The notes beneath the pieces were generated by a model, which saw only the letters and a program-made list of their open reading frames with translations, made no database searches and had not been told where the DNA came from. The position numbers were made by a program, and so were the translations under genes. From WHSW01 sp963821025 (GTDB lineage: Bacteria; Actinomycetota; Thermoleophilia; Solirubrobacterales; 70-9), in the NCBI GenBank assembly GCA_963821025.1, contig CAWGCG010000003.1, positions 992,001-1,056,000 of the forward strand: a stretch of 64,000 nt of DNA. The letters run 5' to 3'. Below are positions 42,473 to 51,989 of the stretch, in pieces. Each line of letters begins with the position of its first letter. The stretch's first letter is position 1.

Positions 42473-43131
42473 CTCCCTGCCTCCGCGTCGAAGTGGCGTT
42501 CGAGCGCCGCTCGTACCTTGGAGCGCGCCCGGTGCAGGAGCACTCGTTGGTTGGTCTCGGTGAGCCCGAGCGCGTTACACGTCTCGGCTGCCGAGTACCC
42601 CTGGATGTCGCGCAGCGTGAGCACCTCACGCTGGCGCTCCGGGAGTCCGGCGACCGACTCGAGCAGCACCTGTCGCGCCTCGTCTGATGCGAGCCGCTCG
42701 ACCGGCGAGTCCCACTCGACCGGCGGGCGCGACCAGTGGCCGGGGTGATCCGCCCTCGCGCCCTGGAAGCGATCAGCGTCGACCGCCGGCTCGTCGCCCC
42801 CCTCGGCCGAGCGCCGGCGAAAGAACGAGAAGGGCTGGGTGCGCTTCTCGCGCTTGCCCTTGGTGCGGGCCTTGTTGAGCAGGATCTGAAAGATCCAGGT
42901 GCGCAGCGAGGAACGTCCCTCGAATCGATCGATCCCCTCGATCACGCCCACCCAGGTGTCCTGAACGACCTCGTCGGCGATCGCTCGGCTCGGCACATGG
43001 GCGAGGGCGAGCCGGGTCAGCGCCGGCGTGAGCTCGTCGACGAGCCGCATGAACGCGGGCTCGTCGCCCCGGCGGAGCGCGGCGATCAGCTCCGCCTCGT
43101 CGCCGGGCACCCGACCCGCAGCAGCGTCCAC
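42469..43131 (-). CDS. ECF RNA polymerase sigma factor
   Basis: A 220-residue extracytoplasmic-function sigma factor. Region 2 includes AFMRLVDELTPALTRLALAH, ADEVVQDTWVGVIEGIDRFE and LRTWIFQILLNKARTKGKRE. Region 4 is LPERQREVLTLRDIQGYSAA then ALGLTETNQRVLLHRARSKV. A ~45-residue linker with FSFFRRR and Asp-rich sequence joins them. The start is GTG 43131. Gene pairing with a zinc anti-sigma factor suggests a redox or envelope stress response; targets are not identifiable from this window. Confidence 0.95.
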   Translation of the reverse strand: MDAAAGRVPGDEAELIAALRRGDEPAFMRLVDELTPALTRLALAHVPSRAIADEVVQDTWVGVIEGIDRFEGRSSLRTWIFQILLNKARTKGKREKRTQPFSFFRRRSAEGGDEPAVDADRFQGARADHPGHWSRPPVEWDSPVERLASDEARQVLLESVAGLPERQREVLTLRDIQGYSAAETCNALGLTETNQRVLLHRARSKVRAALERHFDAEAGR

Positions 43132-43160
43132 GGAACAAGGCTATTGCCTCCCCGGACCCG

Positions 43161-43205
43161 GGTGGGGCGGAAAACGCCGGCTATGGCGGTGAAACCCGCC
43201 CCACC
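43161..43205. repeat. Compound hairpin, copy 2 (outer stem ggtggggcgg)
   Basis: ggtggggcgg (43161-43170) pairs with ccgccccacc (43196-43205), enclosing cgcc (43175-43178)/ggcg (43185-43188). It has the same outer stem, nested inner stem and A/T-rich shoulders as 22538-22584. It lies in the gap between rpmA and the sigma factor gene, both on the minus strand, so it could terminate the rpmA operon. Confidence 0.75.
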
Positions 43206-43259
43206 GTTTCGGGGCATGCGCAAGACGACGAGGCGAGTCGCCGATCGGGCCCGCTCGCG

Positions 43260-43511
43260 TCAGTCTTCGACGACGTAAACGGTGCGGCCGCGGTGTGAGG
43301 AGCGAAACTCGACCGTGCCCGGCCGGGTCGCGAAGATCGTGTGGTCGCGACCGAGTCCGGCGCCGTCGCCGGGGCGAAAGCGGGTGCCGCGCTGGCGCAC
43401 GATGATCTCGCCGCCGCCTACCTTCTGGCCGGCGAAGATCTTCACGCCGAGCATCTTCGGGTTGGAGTCGCGGCCGTTGCGGCTCGATCCCAGTCCCTTC
43501 TTGTGCGCCAT
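43260..43511 (-). CDS. rpmA: 50S ribosomal protein L27
   Basis: An 83-residue protein starting MAHKKGLGSSRNGRDSNPKM, so the mature N-terminus that reaches the peptidyl-transferase centre needs no propeptide cleavage. GGEIIVRQRGTRFRPGDGAG is the conserved core. The ATG at 43511 lies four bases after rplU. It is the last gene of the mreB-to-rpmA run. Confidence 0.97.
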   Translation of the reverse strand: MAHKKGLGSSRNGRDSNPKMLGVKIFAGQKVGGGEIIVRQRGTRFRPGDGAGLGRDHTIFATRPGTVEFRSSHRGRTVYVVED

Positions 43512-43515
43512 CTCG

Positions 43516-44115
43516 CTAGCTCTCCTTCTTCGCCGCGGGCTTGCGCGCTGCCGGCTTTCTCGCCGAAGCCCTCTTCGCCGCAGGCTTCTTTGCCGGCGGC
43601 TTCTTCGTCGCAGCGGGCTTCTTCGTCGTGGCGGGCTTCTTCGTCGCAGGCTTCTTCGCCGCGGGCTTCTTCGCCGCAGCGGGCTTCTTCGCCGCAGGCT
43701 TTTTGGCCGCGGTCTCAGCCTTCGCCGCTGCCTGCTGCCCGCTACCCGCTTCGTCTCCACTACCCGCTTCGTTCTTGTTCGCCGCGGGCTTTCGCGTCAG
43801 CATCCTCACCTCGGTCACCTCGAGCCGGGTCAGCTCAGAGCGGTGGCCGGCGCGCTTGCGATAGCCCTTCTTCGCCTTGTACTTGAACACGCGGATCTTC
43901 TGCCCGCGCTCGTGGCCGGCGACCGTCGCCTCGACCTTGACCTTCTCCAGCTTGCCGGAGTCGAGCACCACGTCGTCGTCGTCGCGGAACATGACCGCGC
44001 GCAGGTTCACCGTCGACCCCTCGTCGGCCTTGATCCGGTCGACGACCAGGGTGGTGCCCTTCTCGGCGCGGTACTGCTTGCCGCCGCTCTCGACTATCGC
44101 GTAGTTGTCAGCCAT
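43516..44115 (-). CDS. rplU: 50S ribosomal protein L21 with long Lys-Pro-Ala tail
   Basis: It has 199 residues from ATG 44115, against about 103 for typical L21. Residues 1-~103 are the normal domain (YAIVESGGKQYRAEKG, VFKYKAKKGYRKRAGHRSEL). The remaining ~95 residues are KPAAKK-type repeats resembling eukaryotic histone H1 tails, preceded by NEAGSGDEAGSGQQAAAKAE, part of which is encoded by heptamer repeats. The tail is highly basic and disordered and probably contacts rRNA or DNA. Other high-GC actinobacteria carry such tails on ribosomal or HU proteins. Confidence 0.95.
   Translation of the reverse strand: MADNYAIVESGGKQYRAEKGTTLVVDRIKADEGSTVNLRAVMFRDDDDVVLDSGKLEKVKVEATVAGHERGQKIRVFKYKAKKGYRKRAGHRSELTRLEVTEVRMLTRKPAANKNEAGSGDEAGSGQQAAAKAETAAKKPAAKKPAAAKKPAAKKPATKKPATTKKPAATKKPPAKKPAAKRASARKPAARKPAAKKES
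43727..43751. repeat. Heptanucleotide repeat inside rplU
   Basis: Plus-strand units gctgcct, gctgccc and gctaccc, followed by a partial gctt. Just beyond, ctacccgcttcgt is repeated at an 18-base distance. It encodes the Gly-Ser-Gln part of the L21 tail. Confidence 0.55.
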
Positions 44116-44126
44116 GGGTTGTCCGG

Positions 44127-46010
44127 TCAATCGTCTCGCCCGGAGCCGTTCGGGCCCCCGGCACGACTACGGCGCCTACCGCCTCGTCGGCCGCGGCGCC
44201 GTCCAGAGGGCGGAGATTCTAGCTTCTCGCCGTCGCTCTCCACCTTCTCGCCGTTGGCGTCGAGCAGCGATGCCGTCGCCGCCGAGCGTGCGACGCTCTC
44301 GATCCTGACCAGGCGGCGCTCGCCGACGTGGCGACCACCTCCGCCGACGCTGACGATGTAGGAATCGACCCGGGCGATCGCGTCGTCGGCGTTGTACATG
44401 TGCGGCTCCTCGATCGTCACCAGGACCTCCTCGCCGACCTGGAACGGCAGCGCCCGCTCCTCGATCTCCGCCCGGGTGCCCGAGCCCGCCACCTCGTAGG
44501 TGTCGATCGGCAGCGCCTCGCCGCCCTCGAAGTGGAAGTTCTTGCCGGTGCGCTCCTCGAGCTCGACCAGCCCGCTGCCGTCGGCGACGAGCTCGGCCGC
44601 GACCCGCGGGTTGACCCGGATCAGGAACGCCTCGGGCTCGCGTTCGGCGGCGCTCAGCTCGCGCAGCTTGCGAATCACCTCGATCGCCATCGTCTCGGCC
44701 GAGGGGACCACGCCCTCGCCCTCGCAGGTGGGGCAGGTGTGGGTGAGGATCTCGCGCACCCCGTCGGTGACGTTTTGGCGCGTCATCTCGACCAACCCGA
44801 GCGGCGAGACCTCCATCACGTAGCTCTTCGTCTTGTCGGCGTCGAGCGCCTTCTTCAGCGTCTTCAGCACCTGCTCGCGGTTCTTGGCCCGGGCCATGTC
44901 GATGAAGTCGATGACGATGATCCCGCCGATGTCACGCAGGCGCAGTTGGCGCACCACCTCCTCGGCCGCCTCGACGTTGACCTTGGTGATCGTGTCCTCG
45001 AGCCGCCCGCGGCCGCGGCCGGTGAAGCTGCCCGTGTTGACGTCGATCACCGTCAGCGCCTCGGCGTAGTCGATCATCAGGTAGCCGCCGGAGGAGAGAT
45101 CGGCGCGCCGCGAGAGCACCTGGCTGAAGGCCTCGTCGGCGCCCTCGCGCTCGAGCAGCGGCCGCGCGTCCTCGTAGAGCTCGACGAAGTCGACCAGCTC
45201 CGGCGCGGTGCGCTGGAAGAAGCTGGTCACCCGGTGGTGTTGCTTGGGGTCGTCGATGACGGCGCCGTCGAACTCCTTCGTCAGCACGTCGCGCAGCACC
45301 CGGATCGAGAGGTCGGCTTCCTGGAAGACCAGGTTCGGTGCCTTCACATCCTTGGCGCGCCGATCCATCACCTCGTGCAGCTTGTGCAGGTAGTCGAGGT
45401 CGCGCTCGAAGTCGCCCTTGCGGGCGCCCTGGGCGGCGGTCCGCACGATCACCCCGCCCGGGCCCTGGTGCAGCTTCTGCAACAGCTTTCGCTGACGGTC
45501 GCGCTCGGCGTCCGGGAGCCGGCGCGAGGCGCCGACCCCGGCGCCGGTCGGCATGTAGACCAGGTATCGGCCGGCGATCGAGACCTCCATCGAGAGCCGC
45601 GCTCCCTTGGTCTTCAGCGGGTCCTTGACCACCTGGACCAGGATCTCCTGCTTGGGCTTGATCAGCTCGTCGATTCGGCGCCCGCGCCCGTGGCCCCGCC
45701 GCGGCGCCTTCTGGCCGTCGGGCAGGACGATCTCGTCGACGTGCAGGAAACCGTTGCGCTCGAGCCCGATGTCGACAAACGCCGCCTCCATCCCGGGCAG
45801 GACGTTGTCGACCACGCCCTTGTAGATGTTGCCGACGATCGAGCGCGAGCTCTTGCGCTCGACGTAGAGCTCGGCGACCTTGAAGCCGCCTGACTTGTCC
45901 TTGTTGTTTCGGTCTCCGCCTCCGTCGCCTTGACGGGCAGAGCCCTTGCCTTCGAGTACCGCGACGCGGGTTTCGCCGGCGTCGACGGAAACGAGAATTC
46001 GCTTCTTCAG
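44127..46010 (-). CDS. rng: Ribonuclease E/G family protein
   Basis: This endoribonuclease for rRNA and mRNA processing has 627 residues when started at CTG 46008-46010, reading LKKRILVSVDAGETRVAVLE, the classical RNase G/E N-terminus. An in-frame TAA lies immediately upstream and no ATG, GTG or TTG occurs for 65 codons, so initiation must be here. An S1 domain (GNIYKGVVDNVLPGMEAAFV) is interrupted by a basic insert. Catalytic aspartates lie in VIDVNTGSFTGRGRG and VIDFIDMARAKNREQ, and the zinc-link cysteines in THTCPTCEGEG. A short C-terminal basic tail (GRRRGRRGGRRRSRAGG) is present. Confidence 0.95.
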   Translation of the reverse strand: MKKRILVSVDAGETRVAVLEGKGSARQGDGGGDRNNKDKSGGFKVAELYVERKSSRSIVGNIYKGVVDNVLPGMEAAFVDIGLERNGFLHVDEIVLPDGQKAPRRGHGRGRRIDELIKPKQEILVQVVKDPLKTKGARLSMEVSIAGRYLVYMPTGAGVGASRRLPDAERDRQRKLLQKLHQGPGGVIVRTAAQGARKGDFERDLDYLHKLHEVMDRRAKDVKAPNLVFQEADLSIRVLRDVLTKEFDGAVIDDPKQHHRVTSFFQRTAPELVDFVELYEDARPLLEREGADEAFSQVLSRRADLSSGGYLMIDYAEALTVIDVNTGSFTGRGRGRLEDTITKVNVEAAEEVVRQLRLRDIGGIIVIDFIDMARAKNREQVLKTLKKALDADKTKSYVMEVSPLGLVEMTRQNVTDGVREILTHTCPTCEGEGVVPSAETMAIEVIRKLRELSAAEREPEAFLIRVNPRVAAELVADGSGLVELEERTGKNFHFEGGEALPIDTYEVAGSGTRAEIEERALPFQVGEEVLVTIEEPHMYNADDAIARVDSYIVSVGGGGRHVGERRLVRIESVARSAATASLLDANGEKVESDGEKLESPPSGRRRGRRGGRRRSRAGGPNGSGRDD

Positions 46011-46013
46011 TTA

Positions 46014-46022
46014 GATCACCTC
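46014..46022 (-). promoter_or_regulatory. Strong ribosome-binding site deciding the CTG start of rng
   Basis: On the minus strand the sequence is GAGGTGATC, nine bases complementary to the usual 3' end of 16S rRNA. After GAGG there are eight bases to the CTG. It overlaps the rodA stop (TGA), linking translation of the two genes. Confidence 0.8.
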
Positions 46023-47212
46023 AAAACGGGTTGGCCCCGCTTCGAGGTGAGCTGCGCCTGGACATAGATGCTCTGCAGGAGCCCGAGCGCCAGGAAGGTG
46101 ACGATCACGGACGATCCGCCTGAGCTCATCAGCGGCAATGGGATACCGGTGATCGGCATGATGCCTAGGTTCATGCCGACGTTGATGAAGACCTGGAACA
46201 GAAGCGCCGCGGCGATTGCGCCGGCGATCATGCTTCCGTAGAGGTTCTTCGACAAGGTCATTATGCGCAGCGCCCTCCAGATGAGCAGGGCGTATAGGGA
46301 AAGTAGGAACGCGGCTCCGACGAACCCGAAGCGCTCGCCCACGACAGCGAAAATGAAGTCGGTGTGGCGCTCGGGCAAAAAGCCATTCTGTGTCTGGGTT
46401 GCGTCATCGCCGCGTCCTGTCTTGCCCCCGGAGCCTACGGCGATCAGAGCTTGGTTGATCTGATAGCTGGAGTCCGCGGGGTCGTCGCTGGGGTGCAGGA
46501 ACGCGGTGAGGCGATCCTGCTGATAGTCGGCCAAGACCGGTACACCGGCCGCCGGCGCGATCACCAAAGCGAACAGGATCAGGGTAGCGACTGCGGCGGC
46601 CAAGGCGGCGAAGTGGGTCCAGCGGACCCCGGCGATGTAGAGCACGGCGATCGTGATCACGCCGTAGACCAGCGCCGTGCCGAGGTCGGGCTGGAGGAAG
46701 ACGAGGATCGCCGGGAACAGTCCCAGCGCCAGGATCCGCAGCGTTCGCCGGCGCTCCGAGTCGCGTCGGACGCGGTCGATCGCAAAGGCCGACAGGGCGA
46801 CGATCAACAACACCTTCCCCAGCTCCGACGGCTGGAAGGTGAAGAAAGGAAGCTCGATCCAGCGCCGTGAGCCGCGGGTCGCCTCGCCGAGTACCAGAAC
46901 GAGGACGATCAGCCCGACCATGACCGTGTAGATCCCGACCCGAAGCTCGCGAAAGCGCGAGTAGTCGACTCTGGCCACCGCGAGCATCAGCGCGATCCCG
47001 ACGACCGCGTAGATCGACTGGCGGACGACGTAGTAGTAGGGGTTGCCGGCAACGTCCTCGGACGTGGCGACCCCGAGCGTGTAGATGCTGAACGCGATCA
47101 GCCCAATTCCGGCGATCAGCAGCAGCGGGTCGAGGTTGCCGAAGCCGGTGCGCTCGATCAGGGTCGGGCGCGGCTGCTCGAACGGGCGGGGGCGGGGAAA
47201 CGCTTCCATCAC
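46016..47212 (-). CDS. rodA: Rod-shape determining peptidoglycan polymerase RodA
   Basis: A 398-residue SEDS-family glycosyltransferase with about ten membrane spans. Conserved blocks are LGEATRGSRRWIELPFFTFQPSELGKV (shown here in part: SRRWIELPFFTFQPSELGK), LQPDLGTALVYGVI (essential Asp), RLTAFLHPSDDP and MPITGIPLPLMSSGGSSVIV. It pairs with the PBP2 just upstream (four-base overlap) to form the elongasome synthase. Confidence 0.95.
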   Translation of the reverse strand: MMEAFPRPRPFEQPRPTLIERTGFGNLDPLLLIAGIGLIAFSIYTLGVATSEDVAGNPYYYVVRQSIYAVVGIALMLAVARVDYSRFRELRVGIYTVMVGLIVLVLVLGEATRGSRRWIELPFFTFQPSELGKVLLIVALSAFAIDRVRRDSERRRTLRILALGLFPAILVFLQPDLGTALVYGVITIAVLYIAGVRWTHFAALAAAVATLILFALVIAPAAGVPVLADYQQDRLTAFLHPSDDPADSSYQINQALIAVGSGGKTGRGDDATQTQNGFLPERHTDFIFAVVGERFGFVGAAFLLSLYALLIWRALRIMTLSKNLYGSMIAGAIAAALLFQVFINVGMNLGIMPITGIPLPLMSSGGSSVIVTFLALGLLQSIYVQAQLTSKRGQPVLR

Positions 47213-49173
47213 TCATAGACCCGCGCGCCGGAGCTGACCTGGTCGATCTTGCCGGGCGCGACATCGAGCAGTTCGTTGAAGATCTGCAGCGCCGCCGGGG
47301 CTGCCGTATCGGCGCCGAACCCGCCCTCCTCGATCGTCACCGCGACCACGTACTTGGGGTCCGGGTAGGGCGCCAGCGCGATGTACCAGGACTGGTCCAG
47401 ATTCGGCGGGCGCTCGGCGGTGCCGGTCTTGCCGGCGACCTCGACCGGGTAGCCGCCGAAGACGTTGTAGGAGGTGCCGCCGGCCTCCATCGCGGCGCCG
47501 TGAAGCCCGTCCAGGATCACCTGGCGGGCAGCGGGATCGATCTCGACCTGGGCGCGCGCTGCCGGGTCGATCTCCTGGATCGCTCGTCCCTGCGGGTCGT
47601 CGACCTCGAGCCCGACGTGCGGGCGGACGATCTCACCGCCGTTGCCGAGCGCCGCATAGGCGACCGCCATCTGCAGCGGGTCGGCCTGTAGGTCGCCCTG
47701 GCCGACCGCCAGGTTGACGTTGTCGCCGACCGTCCACTCGCGGTCGGTGAGCTCGCCGCGCTCGATGCAGACCTCCTCCCCGCAGGGGCCGTCGGGATCG
47801 GTGTTGTCGCGGAAGTTCTGGTTGCGCCACCCGGGGGTCGGCACCAGGCCCGCCGCCTCGCCGCCGACGTCGAGTCCGGTCGGCTCGCCGAGCCCGAGCG
47901 CCCGCGCCCACTGCTGCAGCGCCCCGCCCTCGTCGGCTTCGGGCTCGTCCATGCGGAAGCCGAGCGTGTAGAAGAAGACGTCGGAGGAGACCTTGAGCGC
48001 CTGGCGCAGGTCGATGACGCCGTTGACCGCGTCGCCGGCGTTGTGCAGGACGTTGCCATCGCCGAGCGGGAAGTCGCCGGTGTCGTTGATCGTCTCGTTG
48101 AGCCCGAAGGCGCCCGAGTCGAGCGCCGCCAGCGAGGTGATCGGCTTGAAGGTCGAGCCGGTCGGATAGGCGCCCTGGGTGGCCCGGTTGAAGGCCGGCG
48201 CCGAGGTCGTGCTCGAGGGCTCGTCGGGGTCGCCGAAGATGCTCTGCGATTCGGACTCGCTCACGTAGGGCTTCGCCAGCACCGAGGGGTCGAAGCTCGG
48301 GCTCGATCCGAGGCCGAGCAGCTCGCCGGTATTGACGTTCATGGCGACGAAGCCACCGGGCAGGCCGAACTGGGCGATCGCCGCCTCGCCCGCCTGCTGG
48401 ACGTCGGAGTCGATCGTCAGCTTCAGGTCGTTGCCGGTGCGCGGCTCGCGTTCCGACAGCGTCCCGCCGGTCGGCGTCCCGGAGGCGTCCACCTGGACGC
48501 GGCTGGCGCCGTTGACCCCGCGCAGCAGCGAGTCGTAGGTGTACTCGACCCCGGCCTGGCCGATGTAGTCACCCTGGTCGAGGCTGTCGTAACGCGGGTC
48601 CTTGAGCTGCTCGGAAGAGACCTCGCGGACGTAACCGAGCAGCTGCGAGGCGGTCGTTCCCTGCGGATAGCGACGCACGTAGACGCGCTCGACCGTGACC
48701 CCGGGGAAGCGGCGCTGGTTCTCGCGCAGGTAATAGACGGTGTCGTAGGAGACGTCGCGGCGCAGGGTCACCGGGCTCGCCGGCTCGGCCTTGGTCTGCA
48801 CCTTGATCTGATGGCGGATCTGCTTCGGTGACATCCCGGCGACCTCGCCGACACGGGCGATCAGCACGGCGCGGCGCGCGCGGCTGGCGGGCAGCTCGTC
48901 CGTTTTCACCTGCAGCTCGAGCGCGGTCCGGTTCTGGACCAGCGGGCGCCCATCGCGATCGAGGATCTCGCCCCGCGGTGCCTGCACCCTGAACTCGCGG
49001 ACCTGGTTGTTCTGGGCCTCGGCCAGGTACTCGTCGCCGGAGAGCACCTCGAGGTACCAGAGACGGAAGAAGATCACCGCGAACAAGACGATCGCAACCC
49101 CGCCGAGCACGGCGACTCGCAGCGACAGCTGCGAGGGCATCGGCGGCCCCCGAAAGTCTCCGCCGTCGTACAT
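47209..49173 (-). CDS. mrdA: Penicillin-binding protein 2 (cell elongation transpeptidase)
   Basis: It has 654 residues: a short cytoplasmic start, one span (VAVLGGVAIVLFAVIFFRLW), a dimerisation domain (APRGEILDRDGRPLVQNRTA) and a transpeptidase domain with the catalytic Ser in YPTGSTFKPITSL, SSDV as the SxN motif variant and KTGTAERPP. It works with RodA. It is located between mreD (one-base overlap) and rodA. Confidence 0.96.
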   Translation of the reverse strand: MYDGGDFRGPPMPSQLSLRVAVLGGVAIVLFAVIFFRLWYLEVLSGDEYLAEAQNNQVREFRVQAPRGEILDRDGRPLVQNRTALELQVKTDELPASRARRAVLIARVGEVAGMSPKQIRHQIKVQTKAEPASPVTLRRDVSYDTVYYLRENQRRFPGVTVERVYVRRYPQGTTASQLLGYVREVSSEQLKDPRYDSLDQGDYIGQAGVEYTYDSLLRGVNGASRVQVDASGTPTGGTLSEREPRTGNDLKLTIDSDVQQAGEAAIAQFGLPGGFVAMNVNTGELLGLGSSPSFDPSVLAKPYVSESESQSIFGDPDEPSSTTSAPAFNRATQGAYPTGSTFKPITSLAALDSGAFGLNETINDTGDFPLGDGNVLHNAGDAVNGVIDLRQALKVSSDVFFYTLGFRMDEPEADEGGALQQWARALGLGEPTGLDVGGEAAGLVPTPGWRNQNFRDNTDPDGPCGEEVCIERGELTDREWTVGDNVNLAVGQGDLQADPLQMAVAYAALGNGGEIVRPHVGLEVDDPQGRAIQEIDPAARAQVEIDPAARQVILDGLHGAAMEAGGTSYNVFGGYPVEVAGKTGTAERPPNLDQSWYIALAPYPDPKYVVAVTIEEGGFGADTAAPAALQIFNELLDVAPGKIDQVSSGARVYE

Positions 49174-49844
49174 CAGACGGTTCGCTCGCTGACCGTGCTG
49201 CGGCTGCGACGGCGTCGGGGTCTGCGGCGCCGGATCGGCCCGCGCCCGTGGGCCACGGTGGCGACCGCGGATCGCGGCCGGGTCGCCGCGGCGCCGCCGC
49301 GGCGACGCACGCCGCTGAACAACAGCCGCCGCGAGGGCGCGTAGTCGATCAATGCCGGCGCCAGCAGGCGACGGATCAGGGGGTAGATCGCCATCGCCAA
49401 GAGCACGGCGAGCAGGCCCTGGACGACGATCTCGCGCACGAACAAAACGCTCACGGTGGTGTCGACGCCGAGCATCAGCTCGATCGCGGCCAAGCCCGCC
49501 GCGGCGAGCATGGTGAAGCCGCCGGCGAGCAGCGGGGGAACGATCCAGCTGGTGATCTCGAAGCCCTCGCGGTAGCGGCCGGCGAGATAGCCGATCGACA
49601 GCAGCACCAGCGAGGAGACCCCGAGCGTCTGCAGCAGCACCGAGTCGACCAGCACCCCGCAGGCGAAGCCGCAGACGGCGCCGACCACGCCGCCGCCGAG
49701 CAGGCCGAGCGAGACGACGACCAGCGGGATCACGTTCGGGCTCACGTCGCCGAAGTGCAGGTAGGAGAAGAACGAGACCTGAAGGATCACCGCGGCGAGC
49801 ACGATCGCCGCGATCCGCAGGCCGATCCGCCTGGTGACGATCAT
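49173..49844 (-). CDS. mreD: Rod-shape determining protein MreD
   Basis: A 223-residue membrane protein with about five spans (IAAIVLAAVILQVSFFSYLH, PLVVVSLGLLGGGVVGAVCG, VPPLLAGGFTMLAAAGLAAI). The first ~170 residues are MreD. The last ~45 are very Arg-rich (RRGGAAATRPRSAVATVAHG then RRRRPRRRRSRSTV) and look disordered and cytoplasmic, longer than in most relatives. It overlaps mreC by four bases. Confidence 0.88.
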   Translation of the reverse strand: MIVTRRIGLRIAAIVLAAVILQVSFFSYLHFGDVSPNVIPLVVVSLGLLGGGVVGAVCGFACGVLVDSVLLQTLGVSSLVLLSIGYLAGRYREGFEITSWIVPPLLAGGFTMLAAAGLAAIELMLGVDTTVSVLFVREIVVQGLLAVLLAMAIYPLIRRLLAPALIDYAPSRRLLFSGVRRRGGAAATRPRSAVATVAHGRGPIRRRRPRRRRSRSTVSERTV

Positions 49845-50713
49845 CCCGGCACCCCCGGGCGCTCGGGTCCGCCGGTCATCACCTGGAGGTAGTCGAGCTC
49901 GCGTAGATCGGCGAACGGGCTCACGTGGATCTGCTGGAACTCTGCCTGCTCGCCCTCCTCGGTCTCGCCCACCCTGCCGATCGGGATCTCCGGCGGGTAG
50001 GCCGAGGCGAACTGCGGATTGGCCCAGCCGGCGGTGACCAGGATCTGATTCTCGTCGACCGGCTCGTCGCGGTCGATGAAGTCGAGCAGCAGGTCCTCGG
50101 GATCGCCGGCCACCGGGGTGATCACCCCGGACGGCCCGTCGGGAAGGACCCTGGCCGAGACCGCGTTGTCAGGGTCGGTGATCAGCTCGACCTGGGCGCC
50201 ACCGCCGGTTACTGCACGAATTCGCCCGACCAGGCCGTCGCCGGTGACGACCGCGTCGTTTCGCTCGATCCCCGCGTTCGAACCCTGGTCGATGCTCACG
50301 GTCGAGAACCAGACCGTGGGCGAGCGCCCGATCACTCGCGCGGTGACCGGCTTATAGCCGCCGAGCGCGGCCGAGCGGTCGATCTCGAGCAGCTTCTCGA
50401 ACTCCTGGTTGTCGCCTACGGCGCCCTGCGCCTCGGCGACCTGGGCCCGCAGCTCGGAGACCTCATTGCGCAGCGCCTCGTTCTCACCGCGAGCGGCGAA
50501 TGTCTCGTCGAACCAGTCGATCAGATCCCGGGCCGGCTTCAGCGCCCGCTCGGCGACCTCGTTGATCGGCGAGAGCACCGCCGAAACGCCGCGCTGCAGG
50601 GAGTGCAGTGGCCCGCTCTCGGCCTCCGAGAACTGGCTCGAGAGCAGGATCAGCGAGATCACGATCAGCCCGACCAGCACCGCCCGGCGGCGTCGCACCT
50701 GCTTGCGATACAT
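49841..50713 (-). CDS. mreC: Rod-shape determining protein MreC
   Basis: It has 290 residues from ATG 50713. A basic start (MYRKQVRRRRA) and one span (VLVGLIVISLILLSSQFSEA) are followed by a coiled coil (ENEALRNEVSELRAQVAEAQ) and the external beta-barrel domains (ARVIGRSPTVWFSTVSIDQG, GLVGRIRAVTGGGAQVELIT). It links MreB to the wall enzymes. It is 11 bases after mreB. Confidence 0.95.
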   Translation of the reverse strand: MYRKQVRRRRAVLVGLIVISLILLSSQFSEAESGPLHSLQRGVSAVLSPINEVAERALKPARDLIDWFDETFAARGENEALRNEVSELRAQVAEAQGAVGDNQEFEKLLEIDRSAALGGYKPVTARVIGRSPTVWFSTVSIDQGSNAGIERNDAVVTGDGLVGRIRAVTGGGAQVELITDPDNAVSARVLPDGPSGVITPVAGDPEDLLLDFIDRDEPVDENQILVTAGWANPQFASAYPPEIPIGRVGETEEGEQAEFQQIHVSPFADLRELDYLQVMTGGPERPGVPG

Positions 50714-50724
50714 CCGCCGGCCGC

Positions 50725-51783
<1,059 letters not shown>

Positions 51784-51877
51784 GGCGAGAGGGACGCGGC
51801 CTCCGGGAAGGGGCTCGAGTCCGCGCTCTACCGTAGCACCTGTTCCAGAGCCCTCAAGGCGGGATCGAGGGCGCCGC

Positions 51878-51912
51878 AAAACCCTAAGGCTAATTGTTCG
51901 CCTTAGGGTTTT
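51878..51912. terminator. Bidirectional intrinsic terminator upstream of mreB
   Basis: aaaaccctaaggc (51878-51890) and gccttagggtttt (51900-51912) are a perfect 13-base inverted repeat with a nine-base loop. A stem rich in G and C ends in TTTT on both strands. On the minus strand it would stop transcripts from the ndk-maf genes before the mreB promoter. Confidence 0.8.
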
Positions 51913-51989
51913 CGAGGATCTGCGCAGGTGCAGCGGAATCTGCCCGGCGAGGCGCGGAGAACCGCCGGTTGGGCCGACCAAACTCGACT

